In this document: positions 34,944-43,735 of the stretch, piece by piece
Layout of the letters: every line of letters starts with the position of its first letter
Numbering within the stretch: the stretch's first letter is position 1
Assembly (NCBI RefSeq): GCF_000316645.1
Contig: NC_019684.1
Location: forward strand, 1,798,001-1,862,000
Reading direction: 5' to 3'
Length of the DNA stretch: 64,000 nt
Origin: Nostoc sp. PCC 7524
Lineage (GTDB): Bacteria > Cyanobacteriota > Cyanobacteriia > Cyanobacteriales > Nostocaceae
The notes under the pieces: generated by a model
Databases searched by the model: none
Seen by the model: only the letters and a program-made list of their open reading frames with translations
Told to the model about the DNA's origin: nothing
Program-made: the position numbers and the translations under genes

Positions 34944-35334
34944 GAGTTTTGGGCTTCTTTTTCTTTTGTGGCCAGTAGTTTTTGATTTCTATCCTGGGAA
35001 GAATGGCATCCTCCGAACCACTGAAATTTAAACCAAAGTTTCCCTCAATAGTTCAGGTATTGCTCACCCAGTAAACTAAGTGTAGTATTTCCTAGTAGAT
35101 GCACCCAATATAGTGTATTGTTAGGTTTTTGCAGCGCCGACTCTATCAAATCTTAAAAGATAAATAGGAATCTAGTACAGATTTCACAGATTGTTGTAAT
35201 TGTTATCAATACATGAGGCTTTAACATTGGTTGATTCAGCTTATTGGGTAAAATGGTGATTGATTGAACAAAACACTAGCAATTTTTGAAACTTTTCTAT
35301 ACTGGTACTAACATCACACAACGAGACTAAAGCA
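34944..35334. other. Divergent promoter region, FIST / cp12
   Basis: 390 bp without genes. A TATACT at 35298-35303, 31 bp before the cp12 start codon, is a candidate -10 box; no good -35 is spaced to it. Nothing else stands out. Confidence 0.4.
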
Positions 35335-35571
35335 ATGACCGATACTCAAGCAAACAACTTACAAAACCAAATTGAAGCAGAAGTAGAACAAGCCCGTGCT
35401 GTCTGTGATCTCTCAGGTAGCAACTCAGCCGAGTGTGCTGCGGCTTGGGATGCAGTTGAAGAATTGCAAGCTGAAGCCTCACACCAACGCCAAAACAAGC
35501 CCAAAAATTCCCTAGAACAATACTGCGATGACAACCCAGAAGCAGCTGAATGCCGAGTTTATGATGAATAA
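35335..35571 (+). CDS. cp12: CP12, redox regulator of the Calvin cycle
   Basis: 78 residues, typical. It is mostly disordered, with both cysteine pairs: VCDLSGSNSAECAAAWDAVEE in the middle (AWDxVEE core) and YCDDNPEAAECRVYDE at the C-terminus. In the dark, oxidised CP12 binds GAPDH through its C-terminal end and then phosphoribulokinase, and shuts both off. No other Calvin-cycle gene is adjacent. Confidence 0.96.
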   Translation: MTDTQANNLQNQIEAEVEQARAVCDLSGSNSAECAAAWDAVEELQAEASHQRQNKPKNSLEQYCDDNPEAAECRVYDE

Positions 35572-35999
35572 AAATTAAGTCTAGACTTTTTTTGATCTGA
35601 CACGCAAGCAACCAGAAGTTGTTGACAAATATTTTTCACCTGTGTACTTTTTACGCTACCCTTTGGGACTGGGGACTGGGATTTTTACTCAGCACTCATG
35701 AATAAGCGTAACAAGCTTGTCGCCAAAGTGTAGATGCAGCAAGTCTACCGGAATTTGCTACAGTGGGTGCAAAATATTTATGTTCAGGCTCTGTGAGTTG
35801 CTTGTTTTTTTTCTCAAAAACACAGTGCAACTTGAGGATCATGATGGCAGCAGATGTAACATCCAAAGTCATGACGCTCAACTCACACCATCTCAAATCC
35901 TGCAAAGTATAGGTGTAGCCCTAAATTTATTGATAGGGATTGCCTCTATTGCCAGAGTAGCTTTTAACGTAAATATATATTGAAAGTCTGACAAGAACT
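35572..35999. other. Intergenic region after cp12
   Basis: About 430 bp. Two overlapping open frames exist, minus 35696-35905 and plus 35717-35983, neither with a ribosome site. The minus frame ends in KYFAPTVANSGRLAAS and looks slightly protein-like. I assign neither. No RNA gene is visible. Confidence 0.4.
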
Positions 36000-36596
36000 A
36001 TGCAAAATGAAGTTTGGTTTCGTCAGTTAGTCTGGATAGACTACCGATTGGCAGTATTATTTCTCATGCTCATTCCCATCATTTTGTTGATTTGGGCTTA
36101 TGTGCAGAAATCGGAAGCGATACAAAGACTGTTGATGATCTATTGGCGAGTCTCCAGTCTACTAGCCATCACGATTTATTTGATGATTGCTCAATACCCC
36201 ATCAGCTTTATTTCTGGATTGATAGGATTGATTCTCATTCCTATTTCCCTCTGGTTCTGGGTGGATCTCAATGATGAAATTGAATATTTACCAAGTAGCC
36301 CTTTAAAGTTAACCTTTAGATCTTGGCGCTGGGCTATCACATTTTATTGTATCTTAGGTGCAATAGCTTTTGTGCCTTTTGTGAGTTGTGCCTTTTCTAG
36401 CACTGCGCTCAAAACTCCTGAGTGTCTTGTCTGGTTTGAAGCTCCATTGCTATTTAAAGAGTATTTTCATCACAATAGTAAACACACAATGTTAGGCTTT
36501 TTGGGTATAGTCGGCTTAGTAATTTATGTACTTTACTTAAGCTACTTTGTCCTCGTTAAGCTGGGCAAGCAGGGACGCTCGGCAACACAACAGTAA
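36000..36596 (+). CDS. DUF3177 membrane protein
   Basis: 198 residues with five likely membrane spans (LAVLFLMLIPIILLIWAYV, RVSSLLAITIYLMIAQYPIS, GLIGLILIPISLWFW, AITFYCILGAIAFVPFVSCA, LGFLGIVGLVIYVLYLSYFVL). VWFRQLVWIDYRLAVLF at the N-terminus fits the cyanobacterial DUF3177 family. Function unknown. The next gene starts 40 bp after the stop and is probably cotranscribed. Confidence 0.8.
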   Translation: MQNEVWFRQLVWIDYRLAVLFLMLIPIILLIWAYVQKSEAIQRLLMIYWRVSSLLAITIYLMIAQYPISFISGLIGLILIPISLWFWVDLNDEIEYLPSSPLKLTFRSWRWAITFYCILGAIAFVPFVSCAFSSTALKTPECLVWFEAPLLFKEYFHHNSKHTMLGFLGIVGLVIYVLYLSYFVLVKLGKQGRSATQQ

Positions 36597-36636
36597 ACTG
36601 TCGCTGCGCTGCAATTCTAAATTTCAAGTTTCTAAG

Positions 36637-36933
36637 ATGAGTTCCATTGGCAAGCGACTAGAACAATACACCAACAAACGCCCGCAAGAAGTCCTACTGG
36701 TGACAGTAGAAATCGCGGATGAGCAAGATAAGGTAGCGATTTTCAAAGGGTTTTCCAGTTCTTTGATGCGTCCAACTGCATTTGATCCTGAAGTCCCAGT
36801 CATCCCAGATGAAGCAACAATTCTGGGTATTGACCGGATAGCTAGCCCCTATAATCCTGAAAACCCCCGTTATATCGAAAGACAAATTTCGTGGGAAGCG
36901 ATGCAGGTTCTACTTTTGGAAGTAGGGGTGTAG
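36637..36933 (+). CDS. Conserved cyanobacterial hypothetical protein
   Basis: 98 residues from ATG 36637 (MSSIGKRLEQYTNKRPQEV). The open frame starts earlier at 36547, but that part overlaps the DUF3177 gene and is not credible. The product is small and soluble, with a strand-rich core (LLVTVEIADEQDKVAIFKGF) and a helical end. I believe it is conserved in cyanobacteria and plants' plastid proteins, but I cannot name the family. Confidence 0.7.
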   Translation: MSSIGKRLEQYTNKRPQEVLLVTVEIADEQDKVAIFKGFSSSLMRPTAFDPEVPVIPDEATILGIDRIASPYNPENPRYIERQISWEAMQVLLLEVGV

Positions 36934-36939
36934 GGGGAG

Positions 36940-37031
36940 ATGGGGGGGCAGAGGGAGCAGAGGAGCAGAGGAGCAGAGGAGAAAAACTAATAACTCTTGC
37001 CTATTGCCTATTGCCTATTGCCTATTGCCTA
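36940..37031. repeat. Tandem repeats (GAGCAGAG; TTGCCTA)
   Basis: GAGCAGAGGAGCAGAGGAGCAGAGGAG-type units, then four TTGCCTA-type heptamers at ~36998-37031, directly upstream of cbiD. They may lie in its mRNA leader. Confidence 0.8.
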
Positions 37032-37045
37032 CCAACTAATAACTC

Positions 37046-38158
37046 ATGACTTCTGGATATACTTTACCTGTTTTTGCCTGTGCTAGTGCTGTGGCAGCTT
37101 TGCATTGGTTACGTCACCGTCAACCTTTACAAGTGGCGAGCATAGATTTAATTACGCCTGCACAAACAGCAGATATTCCTGTAGAACAGGTGGCAGGATT
37201 ATCTGAAAATATGGCTTTGGCAATCACGCGCAGTGATCCGGGTGATAATCTGGATTTGACTAAAAATACTCCGGTTTGGGCGTTGGTGTCATGGAGTCCG
37301 GGTGCAGGTGAGCAAGTCACTATTCAGGGTGGTGAGGGAATTGGTAAGCAGCTGAATGCAGATAATCAAGCAGCTATTTATGGTTATGCTCGCAGGTTGC
37401 TGCAAGAGAATTTGTCTCGATTACTAGCACCAGCAGAAAAAATTACGGTGACTATTATCTTACCAGAAGGGCGATCGCTCGCAGTTCGTACCTCTAACGC
37501 TGCCTTTGGTGTGGTGGAAGGACTTTCCTTACTGGGAACAACTGGAATTTCTCAGCCTTTAAGTACACCTGAGCAATTAGAAACTTTTCGCACACAATTA
37601 CAGCAACAAGCCAGTAGTTTTAACAGTCTGGTATTTTGCATTGGCGAGAATGGCTTAGATTTAGCGAGAAAAATCGGTATTAACCCTGAGAAATTGGTAA
37701 AAACTGCTAATTGGTTGGGGCCAATGTTAGTCGAAGCCGATAGGTTGGGGGTTAAAGAAATCTTATTGTTCGGCTATCACGGTAAGTTGATGAAGCTGGC
37801 TGGCGGGATTTTTCACACCCACCATCACTTAGCTGATGGGAGACGGGAAATTTTGGCAGCCCACTGTGCTTTAGCAGGATTAAGCCAAGAAGATATAGAA
37901 ATAGTATTTCACAGCCCGACAGCAGAAGCCGCACTAAAACATTTAAGAACCTTAGATAGTGCTACAGGTAGTGATTGGGTGAACCAAGTTTACAATGCGA
38001 TCGCCGAAACTATCGATGCTCGTTGCCAAGAATATATGCAAAGTCACAGCAGTACAGGCCAAGCCATGACCGTCTGTGGATCGATTTTATTTGATCGCGA
38101 TCGCAAAATTATCGTAAAGAGCAAAACAGCTTGTAACTTAATTGGAAATTTATGTTAA
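37046..38158 (+). CDS. cbiD: Cobalt-precorrin-5B C1-methyltransferase
   Basis: 370 residues, full length. SGYTLPVFACASAVAALHW is the family N-terminus; RSDPGDNLDLTKN, EGIGKQLN, TSNAAFGVVEGLSLLGTTGI and LLFGYHGKLMKLAGGIFHTH are conserved blocks. It carries out C1 methylation in the oxygen-independent (cobalt-early) route to B12, a pathway present in cyanobacteria, where pseudocobalamin is made. No cobalamin riboswitch is visible: the upstream gap is tandem repeats only. Confidence 0.93.
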   Translation: MTSGYTLPVFACASAVAALHWLRHRQPLQVASIDLITPAQTADIPVEQVAGLSENMALAITRSDPGDNLDLTKNTPVWALVSWSPGAGEQVTIQGGEGIGKQLNADNQAAIYGYARRLLQENLSRLLAPAEKITVTIILPEGRSLAVRTSNAAFGVVEGLSLLGTTGISQPLSTPEQLETFRTQLQQQASSFNSLVFCIGENGLDLARKIGINPEKLVKTANWLGPMLVEADRLGVKEILLFGYHGKLMKLAGGIFHTHHHLADGRREILAAHCALAGLSQEDIEIVFHSPTAEAALKHLRTLDSATGSDWVNQVYNAIAETIDARCQEYMQSHSSTGQAMTVCGSILFDRDRKIIVKSKTACNLIGNLC

Positions 38159-38292
38159 TTTAATATGAATAATCATAAATAAACCAAATAAATAACTTTT
38201 TCAGTAGCCACCCTAGGGTAATTTATACCTTTTAATACCTCAAATATTGACCAAGCAAACCTATTCTACCTAGCGTTTGTCACAGTCTCATC

Positions 38293-38328
38293 TACCGTTT
38301 TCTGTCTAACCAAGCAGAAAAAACGGTA
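38293..38328. repeat. Imperfect inverted repeat upstream of guaA
   Basis: TACCGTTTTCTG at 38293-38304 and CAGAAAAAACGGTA at 38315-38328 pair apart from two extra bases. It lies 50 bp before the guaA start and may be a leader hairpin or operator. No T-run. Confidence 0.5.
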
Positions 38329-38378
38329 AAACACCTAGAACACAGAGCGACCATCTACTAAAACTTGCACTTTCCCCC

Positions 38379-40004
38379 ATGATGAATACAGTGGTGACTC
38401 TACCAACCGAACAAGCCCCGCAAGCAGTAGAAGAGTTTGGGCGGCTTGAGCGTCAAATCATCGTCATTTTAGACTTTGGCTCTCAATATTCTGAACTGAT
38501 TGCTCGCCGTATCCGCGAGACTCAAGTATACTCGGAAGTTCTTTCTTATCGCACTACCGCAGAGCAATTACGCAAACTGAGTCCTAAAGGCATTATCCTT
38601 TCTGGCGGTCCCAACTCAGTTTATACTGATGGCGCTCCCCAATGTGACCCAGAAATTTGGAATTTGGGAGTTCCCATGTTAGGTGTATGCTACGGTATGC
38701 AGCTAATGGTGAACCAACTCGGCGGGGAAGTAGCACAAGCTGACCGAGGTGAATACGGCAAAGCAGCACTATATATAGATGATCCGACAGACTTACTCAC
38801 TAACGTCGAAGATGGCACGACTATGTGGATGAGTCACGGTGATTCTGTCACCAAAATGCCACCAGGATTTGAATTGCTAGCCCATACAGAAAATACCCCC
38901 TGTGCTGCCATTGCTGACCACGACAAAAAGCTGTATGGTGTACAGTTCCACCCCGAAGTAGTACATTCCATCGGTGGTTTAGCCCTAATTCGCAACTTTG
39001 TTTATCATATTTGCGAGTGTGAACCCACCTGGACAACAGCCGCCTTTGTGGAAGAAGCAATTCGGGAGATTCGCGCCAAAGTTGGGGATAAGCGCGTACT
39101 TTTGGCTTTGTCTGGCGGAGTAGATTCTTCTACCCTAGCCTTCTTGCTACACAAGGCGATTGGTGATCAGCTAACCTGTGTGTTTATTGACCAAGGCTTT
39201 ATGCGTAAGTATGAGCCGGAACGGTTAGTGAAGTTGTTCCAAGAACAGTTTCACATTCCCGTAGAGTATGTTAACGCCCGCGATCGCTTCCTGGCAATGA
39301 TGGCTGGAGTCACAGACCCCGAAGAAAAGCGCCGTCGCATCGGGCATGAATTCATCCAGGTATTTGAAGAAACATCTAAAAATCTTGGACCTTTTGACTA
39401 TCTAGCTCAAGGTACTCTATATCCAGACGTAATTGAATCTGCTGATACCAATGTTGATCCTCAAACTGGGGAACGGGTAGCAGTGAAAATTAAGAGCCAT
39501 CATAATGTCGGTGGTTTGCCTAAAGACTTAAGATTCAAATTGGTCGAACCCCTGCGGAAATTATTTAAAGATGAAGTCCGCAAAGTGGGACGTTCCATTG
39601 GTTTACCAGAAGAGATTGTCCAACGGCAACCATTCCCCGGCCCTGGTTTAGCAATTCGCATCTTGGGTGAAGTCACCGCCGAACGGTTGAACATTCTGCG
39701 CGATGCTGATTTGATTGTACGGCAAGAAATCAACCAACGCGGTTTGTATCATGAATACTGGCAAGCGTTTGCTGTCTTGTTGCCGATTCGCAGTGTAGGC
39801 GTAATGGGTGATCAACGCACCTATGCTTACCCGATTGTGCTGCGAATTGTCAAGAGCGAAGATGGTATGACAGCCGATTGGGCGCGTGTACCTTACGATG
39901 TGCTGGAAGTGATTTCCAACCGCATTGTTAATGAGGTGAAAGGCGTGAATCGCGTGGTGTTCGATATTACCTCTAAGCCACCTGGAACCATCGAGTGGGA
40001 ATAA
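38379..40004 (+). CDS. guaA: GMP synthase (glutamine-hydrolysing)
   Basis: 541 residues. The class I amidotransferase domain has nucleophile Cys104 in LGVCYGMQL and the His/Glu pair in GVQFHPEV. The synthetase half has the PP-loop [13 protein letters not shown] and ends with the dimerisation domain GTIEWE. It converts XMP to GMP with ATP and glutamine. ATG 38379 and the adjacent ATG 38382 are equally possible starts. The gene stands alone. Confidence 0.97.
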   Translation: MMNTVVTLPTEQAPQAVEEFGRLERQIIVILDFGSQYSELIARRIRETQVYSEVLSYRTTAEQLRKLSPKGIILSGGPNSVYTDGAPQCDPEIWNLGVPMLGVCYGMQLMVNQLGGEVAQADRGEYGKAALYIDDPTDLLTNVEDGTTMWMSHGDSVTKMPPGFELLAHTENTPCAAIADHDKKLYGVQFHPEVVHSIGGLALIRNFVYHICECEPTWTTAAFVEEAIREIRAKVGDKRVLLALSGGVDSSTLAFLLHKAIGDQLTCVFIDQGFMRKYEPERLVKLFQEQFHIPVEYVNARDRFLAMMAGVTDPEEKRRRIGHEFIQVFEETSKNLGPFDYLAQGTLYPDVIESADTNVDPQTGERVAVKIKSHHNVGGLPKDLRFKLVEPLRKLFKDEVRKVGRSIGLPEEIVQRQPFPGPGLAIRILGEVTAERLNILRDADLIVRQEINQRGLYHEYWQAFAVLLPIRSVGVMGDQRTYAYPIVLRIVKSEDGMTADWARVPYDVLEVISNRIVNEVKGVNRVVFDITSKPPGTIEWE

Positions 40005-40035
40005 TTCGTAATTTCATAGTCAATCAATATTAAGT

Positions 40036-40056
40036 AGGGTGGGCATTGCCCACCTT
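40036..40056. repeat. Palindrome after guaA
   Basis: GGTGGGCA at 40038-40045 pairs with TGCCCACC at 40047-40054, followed by TTATTT. The AGTAGGGTGGGCATTGCCCACC type is a dispersed Nostoc palindrome; here it is placed to act as the guaA terminator. Confidence 0.65.
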
Positions 40057-40162
40057 ATTTGTTTTGAGGCTATTTAAATTTGAGTTGTTCTCTACCGTAT
40101 GAATTTGCTGACAATGCAAAGCTAGAGTATAGACATACCCCACAAACTTCAGGTCTTAGGTT

Positions 40163-40453
40163 ATGGGAATTGATGAAATACTAAAAGCCTATCGGAATGA
40201 CATTTTCAGGATTGCCGCTCAGTACGGTGCGTATAATATACGGGTGTTTGGCTCAGTGGCTAGGGGCGAAGCAAGGCCAGACAGTGATGTAGATTTTTTG
40301 GTGGAACTTGAACCACAAAGAACTTTATTAGACCAAATTGCTTTGATGCAATCATTAGAAGAGTTGTTGGGACGCAAGGTAGATGTAACTGAACCAGAGA
40401 CTCTGCATGAGTACATCAAAGAAAAAGTATTAAAGGAAGCAGTGGTTCTATGA
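40163..40453 (+). CDS. MNT-type nucleotidyltransferase (antitoxin-like)
   Basis: 96 residues. The Pol-beta-like active site is FGSVARGEARPDSDVDFLVE, with the two metal-binding aspartates intact. Small MNT proteins usually pair with a HEPN RNase toxin and inactivate it, by binding or by adding AMP groups. Here the stop overlaps an ATG as ATGA, the standard layout for such pairs, but the HEPN frame breaks after about seven codons. So this is an orphan antitoxin-like gene. Confidence 0.85.
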   Translation: MGIDEILKAYRNDIFRIAAQYGAYNIRVFGSVARGEARPDSDVDFLVELEPQRTLLDQIALMQSLEELLGRKVDVTEPETLHEYIKEKVLKEAVVL

Positions 40454-40506
40454 AGGATGATTGCCTTTACCAGACTATAATTGCTGTAACGGTAATTCAA
40501 TGGTAA
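40450..40506 (+). pseudogene. HEPN toxin gene remnant
   Basis: ATG 40450 overlaps the MNT stop. The first residues MKDDCLY match the usual start of HEPN (DUF86) proteins, but the frame then leaves the family and stops at 40504-40506, and the DNA continues as the 3' end of the histidine kinase gene on the other strand. The rest of the toxin is gone. Confidence 0.5.
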
Positions 40507-43177
40507 AAGTAGCCCCCTTTCCTTCACCAGGACTGGTGACGTTAATTGTACCGTCGTGCAGTTCTACTATGTGACGAGCGATCGCTAAACCTAGTCCTAA
40601 GCCCCCTTGTTTATGGTGACGTTCTGCCTGACGATAACGTTCAAAGACGTAGGGTAAAAACTCTGGATCAATACCCATACCTGTGTCAGTGACAGTAATG
40701 TACGCTTCAGACTCTTTACGTAATAGCTGGACTGTGACTTGTCCCTCATCTGGAGTGAACTTAATGGCATTGGAGAGAAGATTGCCTAAAACTTGTAGCA
40801 AGCGGTTGACATCACCAGTGATAGTTGGCACTGATTGATCTAACACAGATTCTAAAATAATATTTTTAGTATTGGCTGATGGGTACGCCGTCTCAATTGC
40901 CACGCCGATAATTGCCGCCAAATTAACTTGATTTAGTTCTAACTGTAAATTACCTCTGAGGATACGTGATATATCTAACAAGTCCTCCAAGAGTTTTCCC
41001 TGAGCATGGGCATTGCGTTCAATAGTTTCTAAGGCTCGGAGAAAATTAGTTTCGTCAAACTGGCGATGTCGTAGCAATTGCGCCCAACCGAGAATAGCAT
41101 TCAGTGGCGATCGCAAATCATGAGATACCATAGCCACAAACTCGTCTTTAGTCCGATTAGCAGACTCAGCTTCCGCACACGCGGCTTTTTCTAGTTGTAA
41201 CAGTCGATCACGTTCCGCTTCTAACTGTTTGTAATCATCGATATCTGTACTTGTGCCGAACCACTCGACAATTTGTCCTTGCTCATTTTTGATAGGGACG
41301 GCTCTGGCTAAATGCCAACGATAACTGCCATCATATTTTTGATAACGTAGTTCCTGTTCGTAAGGTTCTCCTGTTTGCATCGCAGTCATCCATTCCCGCA
41401 TAACTGACTCGATATCATCAGGATGAATGATTGTTTGCCAACCGAAACCGCTTATCTGCTCAGTCGTCATCCCAGTGAATTCACACCATCGTTGATTGAC
41501 ATATACGCATTCGCCTTTGACATTTGAAATCCAGACAAGTTGGGGTATGGCATTAGATAAATAACGGTAGCGTTCTTCACTTTGGCGTAAAGCTGTCTCA
41601 GCGCGTTGACGTTGGGTAATATCAAGTACAAAACAGACAGCATAGCCTTCTTCCTCTCTACCTTCAATTTCAGCAATTCCTACTAATACCGGAACACGAG
41701 TACCATCTTTGTGAAAATACTCCTTTTCAAACGGGGTACAAGCTCCACCAATTTGCAATTCTTGAATTTTTTTCTGGTCGAGGTCTTGGTATTCTGGTGG
41801 TGACATCCTATCCCAACGCAGGTTTCCGGCCTCTAATTCTGCACGAGTATAGCCCAACATTTCTAAAAAAGCATCGTTTGCTTCGTATATCCTTCCACTG
41901 AAGTCACCGAAATAAATGCCGACTATATTAGATTCCACAATGCGGCGAAATTTGGCTTCGCTTTGACGTAATGCAACTTCGGCGTACTTGCGATCGCTAA
42001 TATCTGTTGTACTTCCAACTACTCGTACTGGCTCCCCTAGTTGATTTCTAGTAATTAATCCCTGATCCAAAACATAAATATACTGATTATTCTTGTGACG
42101 GACTCGATACTCGATTGCATACTGATTTTGTTTGGCAAAAATACTCTGGAATTTTTGTACTACAAGGTCTAGATCATCAGAATGAATTCGCTCTTGCCAC
42201 CATTGAGAGGTAGGTTCTGCTTCCTCTAAGGAGTAGCCTAAAATCCGCGTTAATCCTTCAGTTCTCGTAACTTGATCTGTCTCAACATCCCAGTCATAAA
42301 TAAGAGAATTAACGGCTGAGGCTGCCAGATGAAAACGTTCATTACTAGAACGTAATTCTTTTTCTGCTTGCTTGCGATCGGTGATATCAAAAGCTGTACC
42401 CACTATTTGGCGAGGCGAACCGTCAGCATTCCTGGTAAATATGGAATTACGACTACAAAACCACCGCCATTGGCCGTTGGCGTGTCGCATTCGGTACTCA
42501 TGTTCGAGAACGTCGCCATCCGCAGCCGAGTTAAATCGTTGGAATACACTGGGAAGTTGAGCAAAGTCATCCGGGTACATAAATTGAGCTAGGAATTCTT
42601 GACCCCAAGCTTGAATTAATTCCGGAGAATAACCCAACAGGCTCGCCACCTGACCATTAAGATAAACATTCCGTTGTTCAACTAGGTCATAAACATATAA
42701 AACCCCTGGAGTTGTTTCAGCAATGCGTTCAATAAACTTCTGACTTTCCCGCAGCTGTTTCTCACTGCGGTGTAGCTCTTTACTTAAATGTGCTTTTGTA
42801 ATAGCTGAGTGGAGAGTAGAGCGCAAACGCTCTGCGGTTGTTTGTCCTTTCACTAGATAGTCATGGACACCACTTTTCATCGCTTGCACAGCAACCTCTT
42901 CATTACCGTAACCCGTCAACATGACTACAGCTGGCATAGTTTTCTTAACAAACTTTTGGAGTTCCGCCAAGAATTCCAGCCCATCCATGTCTGGTAATAA
43001 AAAGTCGAGTAAAATTCCATCAGGTGAAAACTGCTGACATAATGCCAACGCTTCTTCTCCCGATTCTTGTTCAATAATGGTATAGCAATGCTCTTGGTCT
43101 TGCTGGAGATAGCGACGATAAACCTCCCGGTCTTCAGGAGAATCATCAATAATTAAAAGTGTTAGCGGTTGCGCCAT
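40475..43177 (-). CDS. REC-PAS(4)-histidine kinase
   Basis: 900 residues. Residues ~1-130 are a receiver domain (LLIIDDSPEDREVY, phosphorylatable Asp in GILLDFLLPDMDG, Lys in YLVKG). Four PAS/PAC units follow, each closed by a TDITDRKQAE-like motif. The kinase has its histidine in FVAMVSHDLRSPLNAILGW, NLLSNAIKF, DTGMGIDPE and GLGLGLAIARHI. It is cytoplasmic, with no membrane span. It begins two bases after the stop of the response regulator gene and forms one operon with it and the phytochrome. A receiver at the front suggests it takes phosphate from the phytochrome branch. Confidence 0.92.
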   Translation of the reverse strand: MAQPLTLLIIDDSPEDREVYRRYLQQDQEHCYTIIEQESGEEALALCQQFSPDGILLDFLLPDMDGLEFLAELQKFVKKTMPAVVMLTGYGNEEVAVQAMKSGVHDYLVKGQTTAERLRSTLHSAITKAHLSKELHRSEKQLRESQKFIERIAETTPGVLYVYDLVEQRNVYLNGQVASLLGYSPELIQAWGQEFLAQFMYPDDFAQLPSVFQRFNSAADGDVLEHEYRMRHANGQWRWFCSRNSIFTRNADGSPRQIVGTAFDITDRKQAEKELRSSNERFHLAASAVNSLIYDWDVETDQVTRTEGLTRILGYSLEEAEPTSQWWQERIHSDDLDLVVQKFQSIFAKQNQYAIEYRVRHKNNQYIYVLDQGLITRNQLGEPVRVVGSTTDISDRKYAEVALRQSEAKFRRIVESNIVGIYFGDFSGRIYEANDAFLEMLGYTRAELEAGNLRWDRMSPPEYQDLDQKKIQELQIGGACTPFEKEYFHKDGTRVPVLVGIAEIEGREEEGYAVCFVLDITQRQRAETALRQSEERYRYLSNAIPQLVWISNVKGECVYVNQRWCEFTGMTTEQISGFGWQTIIHPDDIESVMREWMTAMQTGEPYEQELRYQKYDGSYRWHLARAVPIKNEQGQIVEWFGTSTDIDDYKQLEAERDRLLQLEKAACAEAESANRTKDEFVAMVSHDLRSPLNAILGWAQLLRHRQFDETNFLRALETIERNAHAQGKLLEDLLDISRILRGNLQLELNQVNLAAIIGVAIETAYPSANTKNIILESVLDQSVPTITGDVNRLLQVLGNLLSNAIKFTPDEGQVTVQLLRKESEAYITVTDTGMGIDPEFLPYVFERYRQAERHHKQGGLGLGLAIARHIVELHDGTINVTSPGEGKGATFTIELPLQQL

Positions 43178-43179
43178 AA

Positions 43180-43635
43180 CTACTTGCTAAGAGCATCAGG
43201 AAGAATTACGATATCCAGCCAATAAATTAAAAAGGTTTGAATTGTTTTTACCAGTCGATTGATATCAATTGGTTTCAGGATATAACTAGCAATACAGTAT
43301 CGGTAACATATTTCAATATCTTTGGGGTTAGAAGATGTCGTCAGCACAACTATAGGTATAGATTTCAGGTCTTGATCTTGCTTGATTTGGGCTATGACTT
43401 CCCGCCCATCGGTTCCTGGTAAATTAAGATCCAGCAAAATAATTGAGGGACGCGGGGCGGTTTTGGGGTCACTGTAATCTCCTGTATGGTAAAGAAAATC
43501 TAGGGCTTCATCCCCGTCTCGACAACGAAAAATCGGGTTTAACACCGTTTCTTTCTGCATGATGCGCCACAGTGCTTCAAAGTCTTCATCGCTGTCTTCA
43601 ATTACGAGTAAAGGTTGGGCAGTGTTGCCAATCAT
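43180..43635 (-). CDS. Rcp-type single-domain response regulator
   Basis: 151 residues from ATG 43635. It is a stand-alone receiver with acidic pocket VIEDSDEDF, phosphorylatable Asp in [14 protein letters not shown] in VVLTTSS and Lys in YILKPID. No output domain. Single-domain regulators of this type (Rcp1/RcpA/RcpB) are the partners of cyanobacterial phytochromes, and the phytochrome gene lies just upstream on the same strand. It differs from typical members in its longer N-terminal loop. Confidence 0.88.
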   Translation of the reverse strand: MIGNTAQPLLVIEDSDEDFEALWRIMQKETVLNPIFRCRDGDEALDFLYHTGDYSDPKTAPRPSIILLDLNLPGTDGREVIAQIKQDQDLKSIPIVVLTTSSNPKDIEICYRYCIASYILKPIDINRLVKTIQTFLIYWLDIVILPDALSK

Positions 43636-43708
43636 GGGCAAGGGATGGGGGATGGGGATTGGGGATTGGGGATTGGGTATTGGGAAAGTAGGGGGAGCAG
43701 GGGAGAAT

Positions 43709-43735
43709 CTATTGCCTATTGCCTATTGCCTATTA
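43709..43735. repeat. ATTGCCT tandem array
   Basis: Three to four ATTGCCT units run up to the end of the phytochrome frame, within the 97-bp spacer between it and the response regulator gene, next to GGGGATTGGGGATTGGG repeats. Confidence 0.8.

Noticed and set aside
35696..35905. 69-codon minus frame after cp12
   Set aside because: No ribosome site, overlaps an equally open plus frame, and I know no homologue; it is mentioned in the gap entry only.
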